A DNA stretch of 30,833 bases, taken from positions 1 through 30,833 of the forward strand of contig JBHHVZ010000028.1 in NCBI GenBank assembly GCA_046756245.1, in the 5' to 3' direction. The position numbers and the translations under genes are program-made. This DNA is from G021776435 sp046756245 (GTDB taxonomy: Bacteria; Pseudomonadota; Alphaproteobacteria; Caulobacterales; Parvularculaceae). A model generated the notes under the pieces. That model made no database searches, was not told where the DNA came from, and saw only the letters and a list, made by a program, of their open reading frames with translations. Positions 22,999 to 30,656 of this stretch are shown here, piece by piece; the stretch's first letter is position 1, and every line of letters starts with the position of its first letter.

Positions 22999-23550
22999 AT
23001 GCAGGTCAAAACGCTCGACCTTCCCGAAGTCAAACTTGTTATCCCGCGAAGATTTGAAGATGCGCGCGGATATTTTTGCGAGGTCTACAACAAGCGAATG
23101 TTCGATGACGTGCTCGCTTCGATCGACTTCGTGCAGGATAACGAATCGTTTTCGCGCGCGCCCTATACGGTGCGCGGGCTTCACTATCAGGCGCCGCCGC
23201 ATGCGCAAGACAAACTTGTTCGAGTTGTGAGGGGTCGAGTCTTCGATGTCGCCGTCGACGCCCGCAAGAGCTCGCCCGCTTATGGCCGCTGGGCCGGCGC
23301 CGAGTTGTCGGCGGAAAACGGCGCGCAACTTTTTGTTCCCGCCGGTTTTCTGCATGGGTTCATGACACTGGAGCGTGACACGCTCGTCGCGTACAAGACG
23401 AGCGCTTTTTACGACGCAGCAAGCGATGGCGCCGTGTACTGGGCGTCGGATGCGCTCGCCATCGACTGGCCCGCGCCGCTCGAAACCGCCGTTGTTTCGG
23501 ACAAGGACGCAGGCGCTCCGCGGTTTGAAGATTTCGATTCGCCGTTTTAA
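22999..23550 (+). CDS. rfbC: dTDP-4-dehydrorhamnose 3,5-epimerase
   Basis: RfbC (RmlC) epimerises C3 and C5 of dTDP-4-keto-6-deoxyglucose. The 183-residue cupin has VIPRRFEDARGYFCEVYN, the catalytic region YTVRGLHYQAPPHAQDKLVRV with the active-site His, RVFDVAVDARKSSPAYGRW, and the FVPAGFLHGFMTL block. The ATG follows the rfbA TAA with no gap, and GGAGG in the end of rfbA serves as its ribosome site. It closes a complete four-gene dTDP-L-rhamnose set; no glycosyltransferase follows, so the rhamnose acceptor is encoded elsewhere. Confidence 0.96.
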   Translation: MQVKTLDLPEVKLVIPRRFEDARGYFCEVYNKRMFDDVLASIDFVQDNESFSRAPYTVRGLHYQAPPHAQDKLVRVVRGRVFDVAVDARKSSPAYGRWAGAELSAENGAQLFVPAGFLHGFMTLERDTLVAYKTSAFYDAASDGAVYWASDALAIDWPAPLETAVVSDKDAGAPRFEDFDSPF

Positions 23551-23661
23551 TGAGCGACAGCTAAAAAGATACGCGTCCACCGCCATGTTGCCGGCTTTCG
23601 TTCGGATTCGATACCATGCTTGCCGTTTCAATTGACGGTATTCGTCAATCCGCCGCCGCGC

Positions 23662-24246
23662 CTAATCGTTTTTTATGTCCGGATCGTGTTGGATTGGTTC
23701 TCCGTCCAGCGTAAAGCGGAGCGCATAACGGTAATCATTACCGTCATTATTACGGTCAGACACATGCAGACGCGTGTCGCCGGCTTCAGTTGCGAAGTTA
23801 AAGAACTGGTCGCCGTTGAAAGGCCCTTCCGGACTTCCATCAGGCCCGGTATCGTCCGCAAGCGCGATCCACATGGCGTCTTCGCCGTCGGGCATGAATT
23901 TTATTCCGTCTACAGAACCATCTGCAATCGCAAATCGGATAAGCACAGGGTGGCCTTTAGCGGGATTAGGGTGGCCTTTGGCGTGATTCTCGAGAGGATC
24001 ACTAAAATTCAGATTGCCATGCTCATCTGAAAAGTTGCCTTCAGTACCTTCAGCATTGGAATATTTAAAACTATAACCGCCGGCGCCATCTGGCGTTATT
24101 GTGACGGTTACATCAGCATTTACTGCTCCGGGCTTCACAGCAGCGCCAACATCTTCCGCCGTGGGCTGCGGCTCCGCGGCCCGTTCACAACCAAAGATAA
24201 TCAGGAACGACGTTGCCGCCGCCAGGCTTTTGGTGATGACTTGCAT
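23662..24246 (-). CDS. Putative lipoprotein with acidic calcium-loop-like motif
   Basis: The 194-residue product starts MQVITKSLAAATSFLIIFGCERA: a signal with an IFGC lipobox, so it is probably lipidated and in the periplasm or outer membrane. The mature part is Gly-, Asp- and Asn-rich, with ITPDGAGGYSFKYSN, a repeated KGHP (KGHPNPAKGHP), DGSVDGIKFMPDGEDAMW and near the end SDRNNDGNDYRY. The last has the DxNxDGxxD pattern of calcium-binding loops. I do not recognise the family. I chose the second of two adjacent ATGs (24246) for its better spacing from GGGAGG. It follows the TIR–TPR gene on the same strand after 105 bases and may be read with it. Confidence 0.65.
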   Translation of the reverse strand: MQVITKSLAAATSFLIIFGCERAAEPQPTAEDVGAAVKPGAVNADVTVTITPDGAGGYSFKYSNAEGTEGNFSDEHGNLNFSDPLENHAKGHPNPAKGHPVLIRFAIADGSVDGIKFMPDGEDAMWIALADDTGPDGSPEGPFNGDQFFNFATEAGDTRLHVSDRNNDGNDYRYALRFTLDGEPIQHDPDIKND

Positions 24247-24285
24247 CATGCGCCTCCCGTCCAGTGCTGCATTCAATTGCGACAA

Positions 24286-24303
24286 ACCGGGTGAGAACCC
24301 GGT
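24286..24303. repeat. Perfect 7-bp hairpin between TIR–TPR and lipoprotein genes
   Basis: ACCGGGT and ACCCGGT flank the four bases GAGA. On the minus strand, the direction of both flanking genes, only three T residues follow, so termination would be weak. It could instead be an RNA stem affecting processing or relative expression of the two genes. Confidence 0.55.
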
Positions 24304-24351
24304 GTACTGAACAACTGGCAATCTTACAGAGCCGCCATTTCCATCGCCGTT

Positions 24352-26448
24352 TTATGATGGAGTATCCGACAGCGCCATGTATTCTGGATGTTGATACTCA
24401 ATCTCGTCAAGCTGTTTTGCGATTTTTTCGCAATCTCCATTTGATTTTTTCAGGAGGCACAGTTGAAAAAGGCTGAAACGCTCACGAACCGAAAGCTTCG
24501 CCTGAAGATTTATCCCGTGTTCCATAGCGATGGACGCATATTTCCCTGCGGTCTCGTCATTTCCCCTCGACGCCTCATATTCTGCGAGCCCCAGCGCGCT
24601 TTCGAGCAATAAACCCAGTTCCTCTTTCCCCTCTGGCGGATTATAACGCTCGAACACATCCAAAAGTTGTGAAGCCGCTAATTTTCGGTCTGTGCTTTGA
24701 TCTCCCGCCTTGACGCGACGCGCCAGCGCCCACGCCAGCGCTTGGAATTGATCGATTGGCGCATCGCCGTTCAGCGTTAAACTCTGGCCAATTTCGATCG
24801 CCCCATCCGCCTTGTCGATCGCTAGTTGCGTATCTCCCGATAGTGCACTGATCTCCGATCGAAGCCCCCAAGTCCAAACGGCTCTATTCTTCCATTCCGC
24901 ATTATCGGAATCACGAGCCAGTAATCGCCCAATCGTTTGCTCTCCTTTATCAAGCCAAGCGGATGCGGTCTCGACATCCCCAAGCGCCAGATGGATCTCG
25001 GCAAGACGGCGATAAGCGGTCGATTTATGCTCAAACACCCGAAAATCATCCGGCTGCGTTTCCTGAAGCGGTTCATAAACCGCAAGCTGGGTATTTATTA
25101 TTCTTATAGCCTGTTCGAAATTACCGCGATCCATTTCCGCATATGCGTGCCATGACATCACATAAGCGTAAGCGAACGCGAACGTGTCGTCGCCTTCAGC
25201 GTTTCTATAAAGCTCGCGCCGGGCTGCGACCGACTGTTTGAAATATTCGACCGCCTCATCATAATCGCCGGCCGTGTGTTTCATAGCGCCGAGATTGCTC
25301 GTCGCATAGGCGAGCTCCAGTTGCCATTTCGGATTATTCTCATCGATCGCGACGAGCCGTTCAGCAAGCGTGAAATAGTTCTTCAATTGAGCTTCCGCTG
25401 CCTCCAAATCGCCGCGTTGTTCAGCGATCCAGCCAACGTAAAAAACGCTCTGGGCGTGATCGAAAATACGTTGCGGATTGTTTGGCTCCCGGCGCAGGAG
25501 TTCGGCGGTCGTGCCTGCGGCTGCTTCGTATGCGGCGAGAGCGGTGTCAAGATCGTTGCGACGATTATCGATTTCGCCGACGAGGAGTAAAGCGCGCGCG
25601 CGCCTGCTAAGACTGTCCGCGTCTAGTGCGTCGAGGTTCTGCGCGCCATAATAATCAAGCGCGCGCTTGCCGACAGACTCAAGCACGTCAAGGCGGCCCA
25701 CCGCCTCCAGCTTGTCCTTGAGATCCGTCAGCATGAATTCAACGAGGCCTTCCGCCTGCGTCTTCTGCATGCGCGCTTCGTTGCGGGCGTCGATTGCAAC
25801 GAAGGCAAGTGCGCCCATTGCGACGGCCGCCGCACCAAGCGCCCCTGCAGCGACTTGCAACCGAGTTTGCTTGCGGTGGTGTTCTCGCTGAATGAGATCG
25901 TCAAGATCGACGCCGATCATTCCTGCGACAATTTTAAGAACGCCTCTTTTGCGCCCATCCGCGTGTTCACGCAGATCCGCAGCAAGAGGTTCGGCGCGCT
26001 CACCGGTAGGTTTGCCTTTCGAATCATAACGAATGCGCAACGCTTCCGGGAAATATGATTCAGCGTCAATTCTTTCAACGTCTGGCGAACTATCAGGGCC
26101 GTCAGTAACGACCGCCAAAACGCGACGATCGCCGTTGAGTTCTTTAAAACGAATGACTTCTTTGTTCACCCATTCGGATTTAGCGGCGGAAGGCGAGCAC
26201 AAAACGATTAGGAACCGGCTTTTTGACAATGCTGTTTCGACAGTATTGGAAAGATTGCCCGAAGTCGGCAAATCCTCCTGGTCACGAAAGAGCGGAGTCA
26301 GCCGTCGCGGCACCGACCCTTCGCTGGTCATCCTGTCAACAAGGTTGTGAGGGATTCTGAAGGTTTCAAGTTTACGCTGAAGCCATTCAGCAGTTTGGCT
26401 GTCATCGTGGCTATAGCTGATGAAGGCGCGGTAAAAAGTTTCTACCAT
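24352..26448 (-). CDS. TIR domain – transmembrane – TPR protein
   Basis: The 698-residue product has three parts. Residues 1–120 form a TIR domain: YRAFISYSHDD, the LFRDQEDLPTSGNLS loop, RFLIVLCSPSAAKSEWVNKEV with Glu97 in the position of the catalytic Glu of TIR NADases, and RRVLAVVTDG. A membrane segment lies at about 197–218 (Ala/Gly-rich), which places the TIR domain inside and the rest outside, or the reverse. From about 270 to the end the chain is helical and TPR-like (for example DLDTALAAYEAAAG, GDLEAAEAQLKNYF, GDYDEAVEYFKQSVA, GNFEQAIRIINTQL). Related TIR–TPR proteins occur in many proteobacteria; NADase activity and any role in defence or signalling are unproven. The codon make-up is more A/T-rich than the housekeeping genes here. 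Confidence 0.88.
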   Translation of the reverse strand: MVETFYRAFISYSHDDSQTAEWLQRKLETFRIPHNLVDRMTSEGSVPRRLTPLFRDQEDLPTSGNLSNTVETALSKSRFLIVLCSPSAAKSEWVNKEVIRFKELNGDRRVLAVVTDGPDSSPDVERIDAESYFPEALRIRYDSKGKPTGERAEPLAADLREHADGRKRGVLKIVAGMIGVDLDDLIQREHHRKQTRLQVAAGALGAAAVAMGALAFVAIDARNEARMQKTQAEGLVEFMLTDLKDKLEAVGRLDVLESVGKRALDYYGAQNLDALDADSLSRRARALLLVGEIDNRRNDLDTALAAYEAAAGTTAELLRREPNNPQRIFDHAQSVFYVGWIAEQRGDLEAAEAQLKNYFTLAERLVAIDENNPKWQLELAYATSNLGAMKHTAGDYDEAVEYFKQSVAARRELYRNAEGDDTFAFAYAYVMSWHAYAEMDRGNFEQAIRIINTQLAVYEPLQETQPDDFRVFEHKSTAYRRLAEIHLALGDVETASAWLDKGEQTIGRLLARDSDNAEWKNRAVWTWGLRSEISALSGDTQLAIDKADGAIEIGQSLTLNGDAPIDQFQALAWALARRVKAGDQSTDRKLAASQLLDVFERYNPPEGKEELGLLLESALGLAEYEASRGNDETAGKYASIAMEHGINLQAKLSVRERFSLFQLCLLKKSNGDCEKIAKQLDEIEYQHPEYMALSDTPS

Positions 26449-26911
26449 GAATCACCCCCAAGCACGGCCATAATTGAGCATGGCTATAGTGCGTTTTCAA
26501 TGACGCCGAACCTACAAACGGTCTTTGCGGGCGGAAAAGAAATGCATGCACGTAATTAATCATTGAACGGACACATTGAAGCGTATGCGCATTTTCCGCG
26601 CGCGCCGGATGTTTATCCGACAGCCTATGCGGAATACGCAATATAGCACATCGCGAAACGGACTGTGAAATGCTCAAAGACTTATTTGATCAAATAATAC
26701 GATGATTTCGAGTTAATTTTGCAATATCGGGCTGCGCCGCTCTGTGAGGGTTTTCAACGCCTGTCGGCCGCTCTCCCGTTGAAGCGCCGTTTTTTCCGGA
26801 AGCTGCGCCCGGAGAATTCCCGCATGGAAACGCATGAGTGCAATCCTTGGCGCTGAAGCCTTCACGTGCGGAGAAGAGTGCAGTATCTTGGAGATTAAAT
26901 TTCGGGGGACA
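26449..26911. other. A/T-rich gene-free region upstream of TIR–TPR and phosphatase genes
   Basis: This divergent spacer should hold promoters for both flanking genes. It is distinctly A/T-rich in its central part (about 26640–26735). I see no gene in it: the in-frame extension of the phosphatase gene back to 26834 lacks a ribosome site and a signal peptide. The best structure is the 16-base palindrome at 26682–26697. Confidence 0.55.
26682..26697. promoter_or_regulatory. Perfect 16-bp palindrome, possible operator
   Basis: TTATTTGATCAAATAA is its own reverse complement. It lies roughly midway between the TIR–TPR start (26448) and the phosphatase start (26912). It contains TTGATCAA but lacks the four-base spacer of an FNR site, so the binding protein cannot be named. 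Confidence 0.5.
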
Positions 26912-28033
26912 ATGAATATGCTCGCTTATTTGGCGCGTTTCGCGGCGGGACTTTTGGTTCTGTCGGCGCTCGTACTGTCAGCATGCGCGTCAGCGAAAGA
27001 ACCAGCCGCGCCGCCAGCGCGGATTATTGCGATTGGCGACCTTCATGGGGATTACGACGCCTATGAAAACCTGCTCGAGCAAGCGGGGCTCATCAACAAA
27101 CGCAAGCGATGGGCGGGGGGCGATGCGATTCTTGTACAGACGGGCGACGTGCCGGATAGGGGCCCGGATTCTTTAAAGATCATCAAGCATCTTCGGAAAA
27201 TTCAAAAACAGGCGCGCCGCAAGGGTGGACGCGTCATTACGCTCGCGGGCAATCACGAGGCCATGAATCTCGGGGGCGATTTACGGTACGTGCATCCCGG
27301 CGAGTATGAAGCGTTCGTCAACCGCAATTCCGTTGAGCTGCGAAACCGCGTTTACGAGGCGAACCGCGAATCGATCGAATCCTTTTACCTCGAGCAAGAC
27401 GAAACGTTGTCGCGCGACGCGATCAAAGAAAAATGGTTTGAGGACACGCCGCTGGGCATGATCGAACATCAAAGGGCGTGGCGGCCGGAAGGAGAGATCG
27501 GCGAATGGGTGGTTGGAAATCCCGCCGTGGCGGTGATCGCCGACAGTCTCTTCGTTCACGGAGGGATCAGCGAAAAATACGCCGGATTTACGGTCGCGGA
27601 GATCAACCGCATGACGGCGGAGGCGCTGAAAGCGCGCAATCTGGAGCCGGATAGCATTCTCAATGATCCCATGGGTCCGCTTTGGTACCGCGGTCTGGTG
27701 CGCCGCGGCGCTCCTGAAGAAAAAGAGTTTGGCGAAGAAACGCCTATGCAGGATGCGTCGGCCAGCCCATCCGCCCAGTCTCGGTTATCGATCGAAGAAG
27801 AAATCAATCTTGTGCTCGATCGCTATGGCGTCGAACGCATCATCGTCGCTCATACGCCGAACCTGGATGGGATTAAACCGTCGCACGGCGGCAAGTTGAT
27901 TCAGATCGACACCGGGATTTCCGAATTCTACGGGGGGACGCATTCGTTTCTGGAAATTACCGTAGACGGCGTTTTCGCCCATGACGACGGTGGAACGTCG
28001 AAACTTGAAACGTCTGCGAACGCCGGGAAATAG
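26912..28033 (+). CDS. Lipoprotein metallophosphatase, Shewanella-like PPP type
   Basis: The 373-residue product has a lipoprotein signal (LVLSALVLSAC, Cys25) and a PPP-type phosphatase core: IGDLHGDYDAYENLL (Asp43, His45), QTGDVPDRGPDS (Asp79), LAGNHEAMNLGGDLRYV, DSLFVHGGIS and IIVAHTP. The GNHExMN...GDLRYV block resembles Shewanella-like (SLP) protein phosphatases rather than the calcineurin-like enzymes. It would hydrolyse phosphoesters in the periplasm using two metal ions; the substrate is unknown. Starts at 26912 and 26918 are both possible after GGGGG; I use the first. The CotH-like gene begins three bases after its stop, so the two are an operon. Confidence 0.87.
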   Translation: MNMLAYLARFAAGLLVLSALVLSACASAKEPAAPPARIIAIGDLHGDYDAYENLLEQAGLINKRKRWAGGDAILVQTGDVPDRGPDSLKIIKHLRKIQKQARRKGGRVITLAGNHEAMNLGGDLRYVHPGEYEAFVNRNSVELRNRVYEANRESIESFYLEQDETLSRDAIKEKWFEDTPLGMIEHQRAWRPEGEIGEWVVGNPAVAVIADSLFVHGGISEKYAGFTVAEINRMTAEALKARNLEPDSILNDPMGPLWYRGLVRRGAPEEKEFGEETPMQDASASPSAQSRLSIEEEINLVLDRYGVERIIVAHTPNLDGIKPSHGGKLIQIDTGISEFYGGTHSFLEITVDGVFAHDDGGTSKLETSANAGK

Positions 28034-28036
28034 ACC

Positions 28037-29092
28037 ATGGAAATGTCTGCAATAATCAGGGTATTGGCCAGCGCAGCGCTGACTTTCGCACCCGTCGGAG
28101 TTGAATCAGGCGAACCGGATCCTCTGTTTGCAAGCGACGATGTCATCAGCGTTACGCTTACCGCGCCGATCAATGAAATTGCGAGAAATGCGCCTCGATC
28201 CATGGAGGCGCATGCGGCGCTCTTAACGCTTCACGGCGAACGCACAGAAGAACACGCCATTATGCTTTCCGCGCGGGGCAAGTCGCGGCGGGACAAGTCC
28301 GTTTGCCATTTTCCGCCGTTGCGCGTGGAATTCGTTGAAAAACCAGGCGAAGATTCGTTTTTTGACGGTCAAAAAAGATTAAAGCTTGTAACGCACTGCA
28401 AGTCGTCTAAACGATATCAACAATATTATCTGCGCGAATATGCTGCATACAAATTATTCAACGTGTTAACGCCGCTAAGTTTGAAAGTCCGCCTGGCGCG
28501 GATTGATTATATTGACTCCGACAAGAACAAACTTGTCATATCGCGGCTCGGCTTTTTTATTGAAGACGCCGATGACGCCGCAAAGCGTAACGGTCTGAAG
28601 GAAATTGACACGCCGGACATAATCAGCGATCAGCTCAACCCCGAGGCGGCGGCCCGATATACAGTGTTTCAATATATGATCGGCAACCTCGATTGGTCGA
28701 TGATAGACGGACCGGAAGGAGATGATTGTTGCCACAATACGAAATTGCTGGGTAATGACGCAAAACCCTACGCGGACCTGGCGCCCGTGCCTTACGATTT
28801 CGATTACTCGGGATTTGTGAATGCGCCCTATGCGCTTCCGCCTGAAGGCGTCGATGTGCATAGCGTGCGCAAGCGGTACTATCGCGGCCTGTGCAAGCAC
28901 AATCAGGAGGCCCTGAAACAGGCTCAACGCTTTCTTGAAAGTCGAGATGCGCTGATGAGGACGGTAGAGATAGTCGCCGAAATGGGCGAACGTGAAAAGC
29001 GCGCGACGCTACGCTATCTTGATGTCTTTTTTAAGGATATTGCTGATGACGAGCGAGTTCGGCGGCGCTTGTTAAAAACTTGCCGCGATTAA
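28037..29092 (+). CDS. CotH-like (atypical kinase fold) hypothetical protein
   Basis: The 351-residue product has a short hydrophobic N-terminus (possible signal, to about residue 25). An LSARGKSRRDKSVCHFPPLRVEF segment (about 78–99) recalls the RGxSSR...K block of CotH proteins, followed by LKLVTHC and YLREYAAYKLFNVLTPLSLKVRLARIDYID. The central part has YMIGNLDWSM (213–222), CCHNTKLL (231–238) and VPYDFDYSGFVN (251–262), which look like the catalytic Asn/Asp and the DFD metal site of CotH kinases. I infer a secreted atypical kinase; activity is untested and the match is by eye. It lies three bases after the phosphatase gene, suggesting an opposed phosphate-adding and phosphate-removing pair. 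Confidence 0.66.
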   Translation: MEMSAIIRVLASAALTFAPVGVESGEPDPLFASDDVISVTLTAPINEIARNAPRSMEAHAALLTLHGERTEEHAIMLSARGKSRRDKSVCHFPPLRVEFVEKPGEDSFFDGQKRLKLVTHCKSSKRYQQYYLREYAAYKLFNVLTPLSLKVRLARIDYIDSDKNKLVISRLGFFIEDADDAAKRNGLKEIDTPDIISDQLNPEAAARYTVFQYMIGNLDWSMIDGPEGDDCCHNTKLLGNDAKPYADLAPVPYDFDYSGFVNAPYALPPEGVDVHSVRKRYYRGLCKHNQEALKQAQRFLESRDALMRTVEIVAEMGEREKRATLRYLDVFFKDIADDERVRRRLLKTCRD

Positions 29093-29101
29093 ATTAACTC
29101 T

Positions 29102-29938
29102 TCAACGTTTTTTCGAATAGACCGTTATTCTGCCAGGGTCGCGACGCGCGCCTTCATCCGCAATGACAAGATCGCCCGAAGGCGTCAACGCCAATCCTTC
29201 GGCCTGAGGATGGCGATCTTCATCGAGGAGTCGCTTTTCAATGAGCGCGCCGTCTTGCGTCACGATGAGCATCAATCGATTGCGCGCCGAAAGAACAATG
29301 ACAGATCCGTCTTCGGGCCGCCGGACGAGGGCCGAGGGCGCAAAATCTTTGCGCTCGCCCGGCGTCAGGATCGCCCTCAAATCAAGGCTCATCCAAGGTT
29401 CGACCAGGCGGCGCTCGCGAACGCTCCAGCTGAATATCACCAGCCGATTCTTGTATTTCGCTCGGTGCGGCTTTTTACAAAGAAGCAGAAATTCGCCCGG
29501 CGCTGCGCCATTGGCGAGGCCTTCAATTTCGCACTCAGCGCTTGCGCCTGTGTCGAAAATGTTGAACCGCACCCGCGAGCGGTGTTCGCCGATCGGCGAT
29601 TCATAGATTAATCCATTGCTTGTCACGAGATAAACGCGATTATCGTCTACGGCCACGCCCTCGAAATCCGCTTCAACAGTCGGCTCTCCGAGCGCGAACG
29701 CGGCGATAAGCGAGCCGTCGGACAACGCAATCTCATAGACAATGGCGTATTCGTCATTATGGGCGAACACAGATTTATCCGACGCCGCCGCCAAGCCGGA
29801 TACTTCGGCGAGACGTTTCATCAACGCCGCTTCATGCGCGGGCGCATCGAGTTCGAACGTCGCAGGAGCGACTTGCGCAGCTGGCGCGCCGGTTTGCGTT
29901 AAAAACGTCAGGATAATGAAGTTAAGCGTTTGGCGCAT
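29102..29938 (-). CDS. SdiA-regulated/YjiK-like secreted beta-propeller protein
   Basis: The 278-residue product begins MRQTLNFIILTFLTQTGAPAAQ, a signal peptide, and then shows repeated strand motifs typical of the SdiA-regulated (YjiK) family: LAEVSGLAAASDKSVFAHNDE, ADFEGVAVDDNRVYLVTS, CEIEGLANGA, FAPSALVRRPEDGSVIVLS and QAEGLALTPSGDLVIADEG. Each has the strand–GL/GV–strand form of propeller blades. The role is unknown. The frame can start 6 codons earlier at GTG 29956; I prefer 29938 because it begins the signal peptide. The start lies inside the end of the DUF4956 gene, so the two are translated as a pair. It converges with the CotH-like gene (nine bases apart). Confidence 0.78.
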   Translation of the reverse strand: MRQTLNFIILTFLTQTGAPAAQVAPATFELDAPAHEAALMKRLAEVSGLAAASDKSVFAHNDEYAIVYEIALSDGSLIAAFALGEPTVEADFEGVAVDDNRVYLVTSNGLIYESPIGEHRSRVRFNIFDTGASAECEIEGLANGAAPGEFLLLCKKPHRAKYKNRLVIFSWSVRERRLVEPWMSLDLRAILTPGERKDFAPSALVRRPEDGSVIVLSARNRLMLIVTQDGALIEKRLLDEDRHPQAEGLALTPSGDLVIADEGARRDPGRITVYSKKR

Positions 29939-30656
29939 TGGGCGGATTATCATCACTCACTGTCGGAGTCGGCGGCGCGCCGGGATCGGGCGCATTGTCA
30001 GGTTGATCTGAAGATCCGTGAACGGCTTTATGATGATTTTTCTTGTTGGTCTTGCGCAGATATCGGTGCGCGCCTTTCTGGGCGCCGAAATCGGTTATCC
30101 AGAGAATGAGGAAACAATAATTAAAGGCGGCCGACATGACCATGGCGATTTCCATCGCGCCGATGCCCGCCGACAATCCGACCCCGATCGCCAAAAGAAT
30201 ATAGAGAGCATCGCCGGGACTTTTTAGCGTATTGCGGAATCTGACGCCGCCGACGATTCCCGCGAGACTGAACGCCAGCGCCAGCGAATTATGCACGATG
30301 ACGACAATGGCGGTGACGGCGATCGGCAGGACGACGATCGTTTCAACAATAGACTGATCATATTCGTCGCGATTGCGTATCGCCATGTAAGTCCACGCAA
30401 CCGGCAAAATCGTAAGCAGTGCGCCGAAAACGGCGATGACAAGCCAGATAAAGCTGTCGGTCAGATTGCCGACTCGCGTCGCCTCGATGGCGATCGATTC
30501 GAACGGATCATCGCTCGGGCCGCGTAACAGCGTCTGTGCGCCGCCGAGCGGCAGAAATTCTTCGAAGCCGGGAACGAGCAGGGTGACAGTAAAGACGACC
30601 GCGCTCACCGTCACGTAATAGAGCGTCAACCTGGTGAAGAGATGAACCGCCGGCAT
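29922..30656 (-). CDS. DUF4956 membrane protein
   Basis: The 244-residue product has an N-terminal membrane segment (LTLYYVTVSAVVFTVTLLVPG), a second at about residues 66–90 and a C-terminal pair. The DUF4956 core is unmistakable: YDQSIVETIVVLPIAVTAIVVIVHNSLALAFSLAGIVGGVRFRNTLKSPGDALYIL and a following Gly-rich helix, the F-x-L-x-G-I-V-x-x-V-R-F-R element being diagnostic. A polar Pro/Asp/Asn-rich tail of about 45 residues ends the protein. Family members often lie beside VTC-domain polyphosphate polymerases and CotH proteins. I chose the ATG at 30656 (GGA upstream), but ATG 30707 is possible, and the frame has no stop before the window edge. Confidence 0.82.
   Translation of the reverse strand: MPAVHLFTRLTLYYVTVSAVVFTVTLLVPGFEEFLPLGGAQTLLRGPSDDPFESIAIEATRVGNLTDSFIWLVIAVFGALLTILPVAWTYMAIRNRDEYDQSIVETIVVLPIAVTAIVVIVHNSLALAFSLAGIVGGVRFRNTLKSPGDALYILLAIGVGLSAGIGAMEIAMVMSAAFNYCFLILWITDFGAQKGAHRYLRKTNKKNHHKAVHGSSDQPDNAPDPGAPPTPTVSDDNPPNAPNA

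Noticed and set aside
23662..26911. A full antiphage defence island around the TIR gene
   Set aside because: There is no nuclease, SMC, Sir2, Cas, restriction or abortive-infection gene near it. Only the TIR–TPR gene itself hints at defence, so I report it as a candidate and not as an island.
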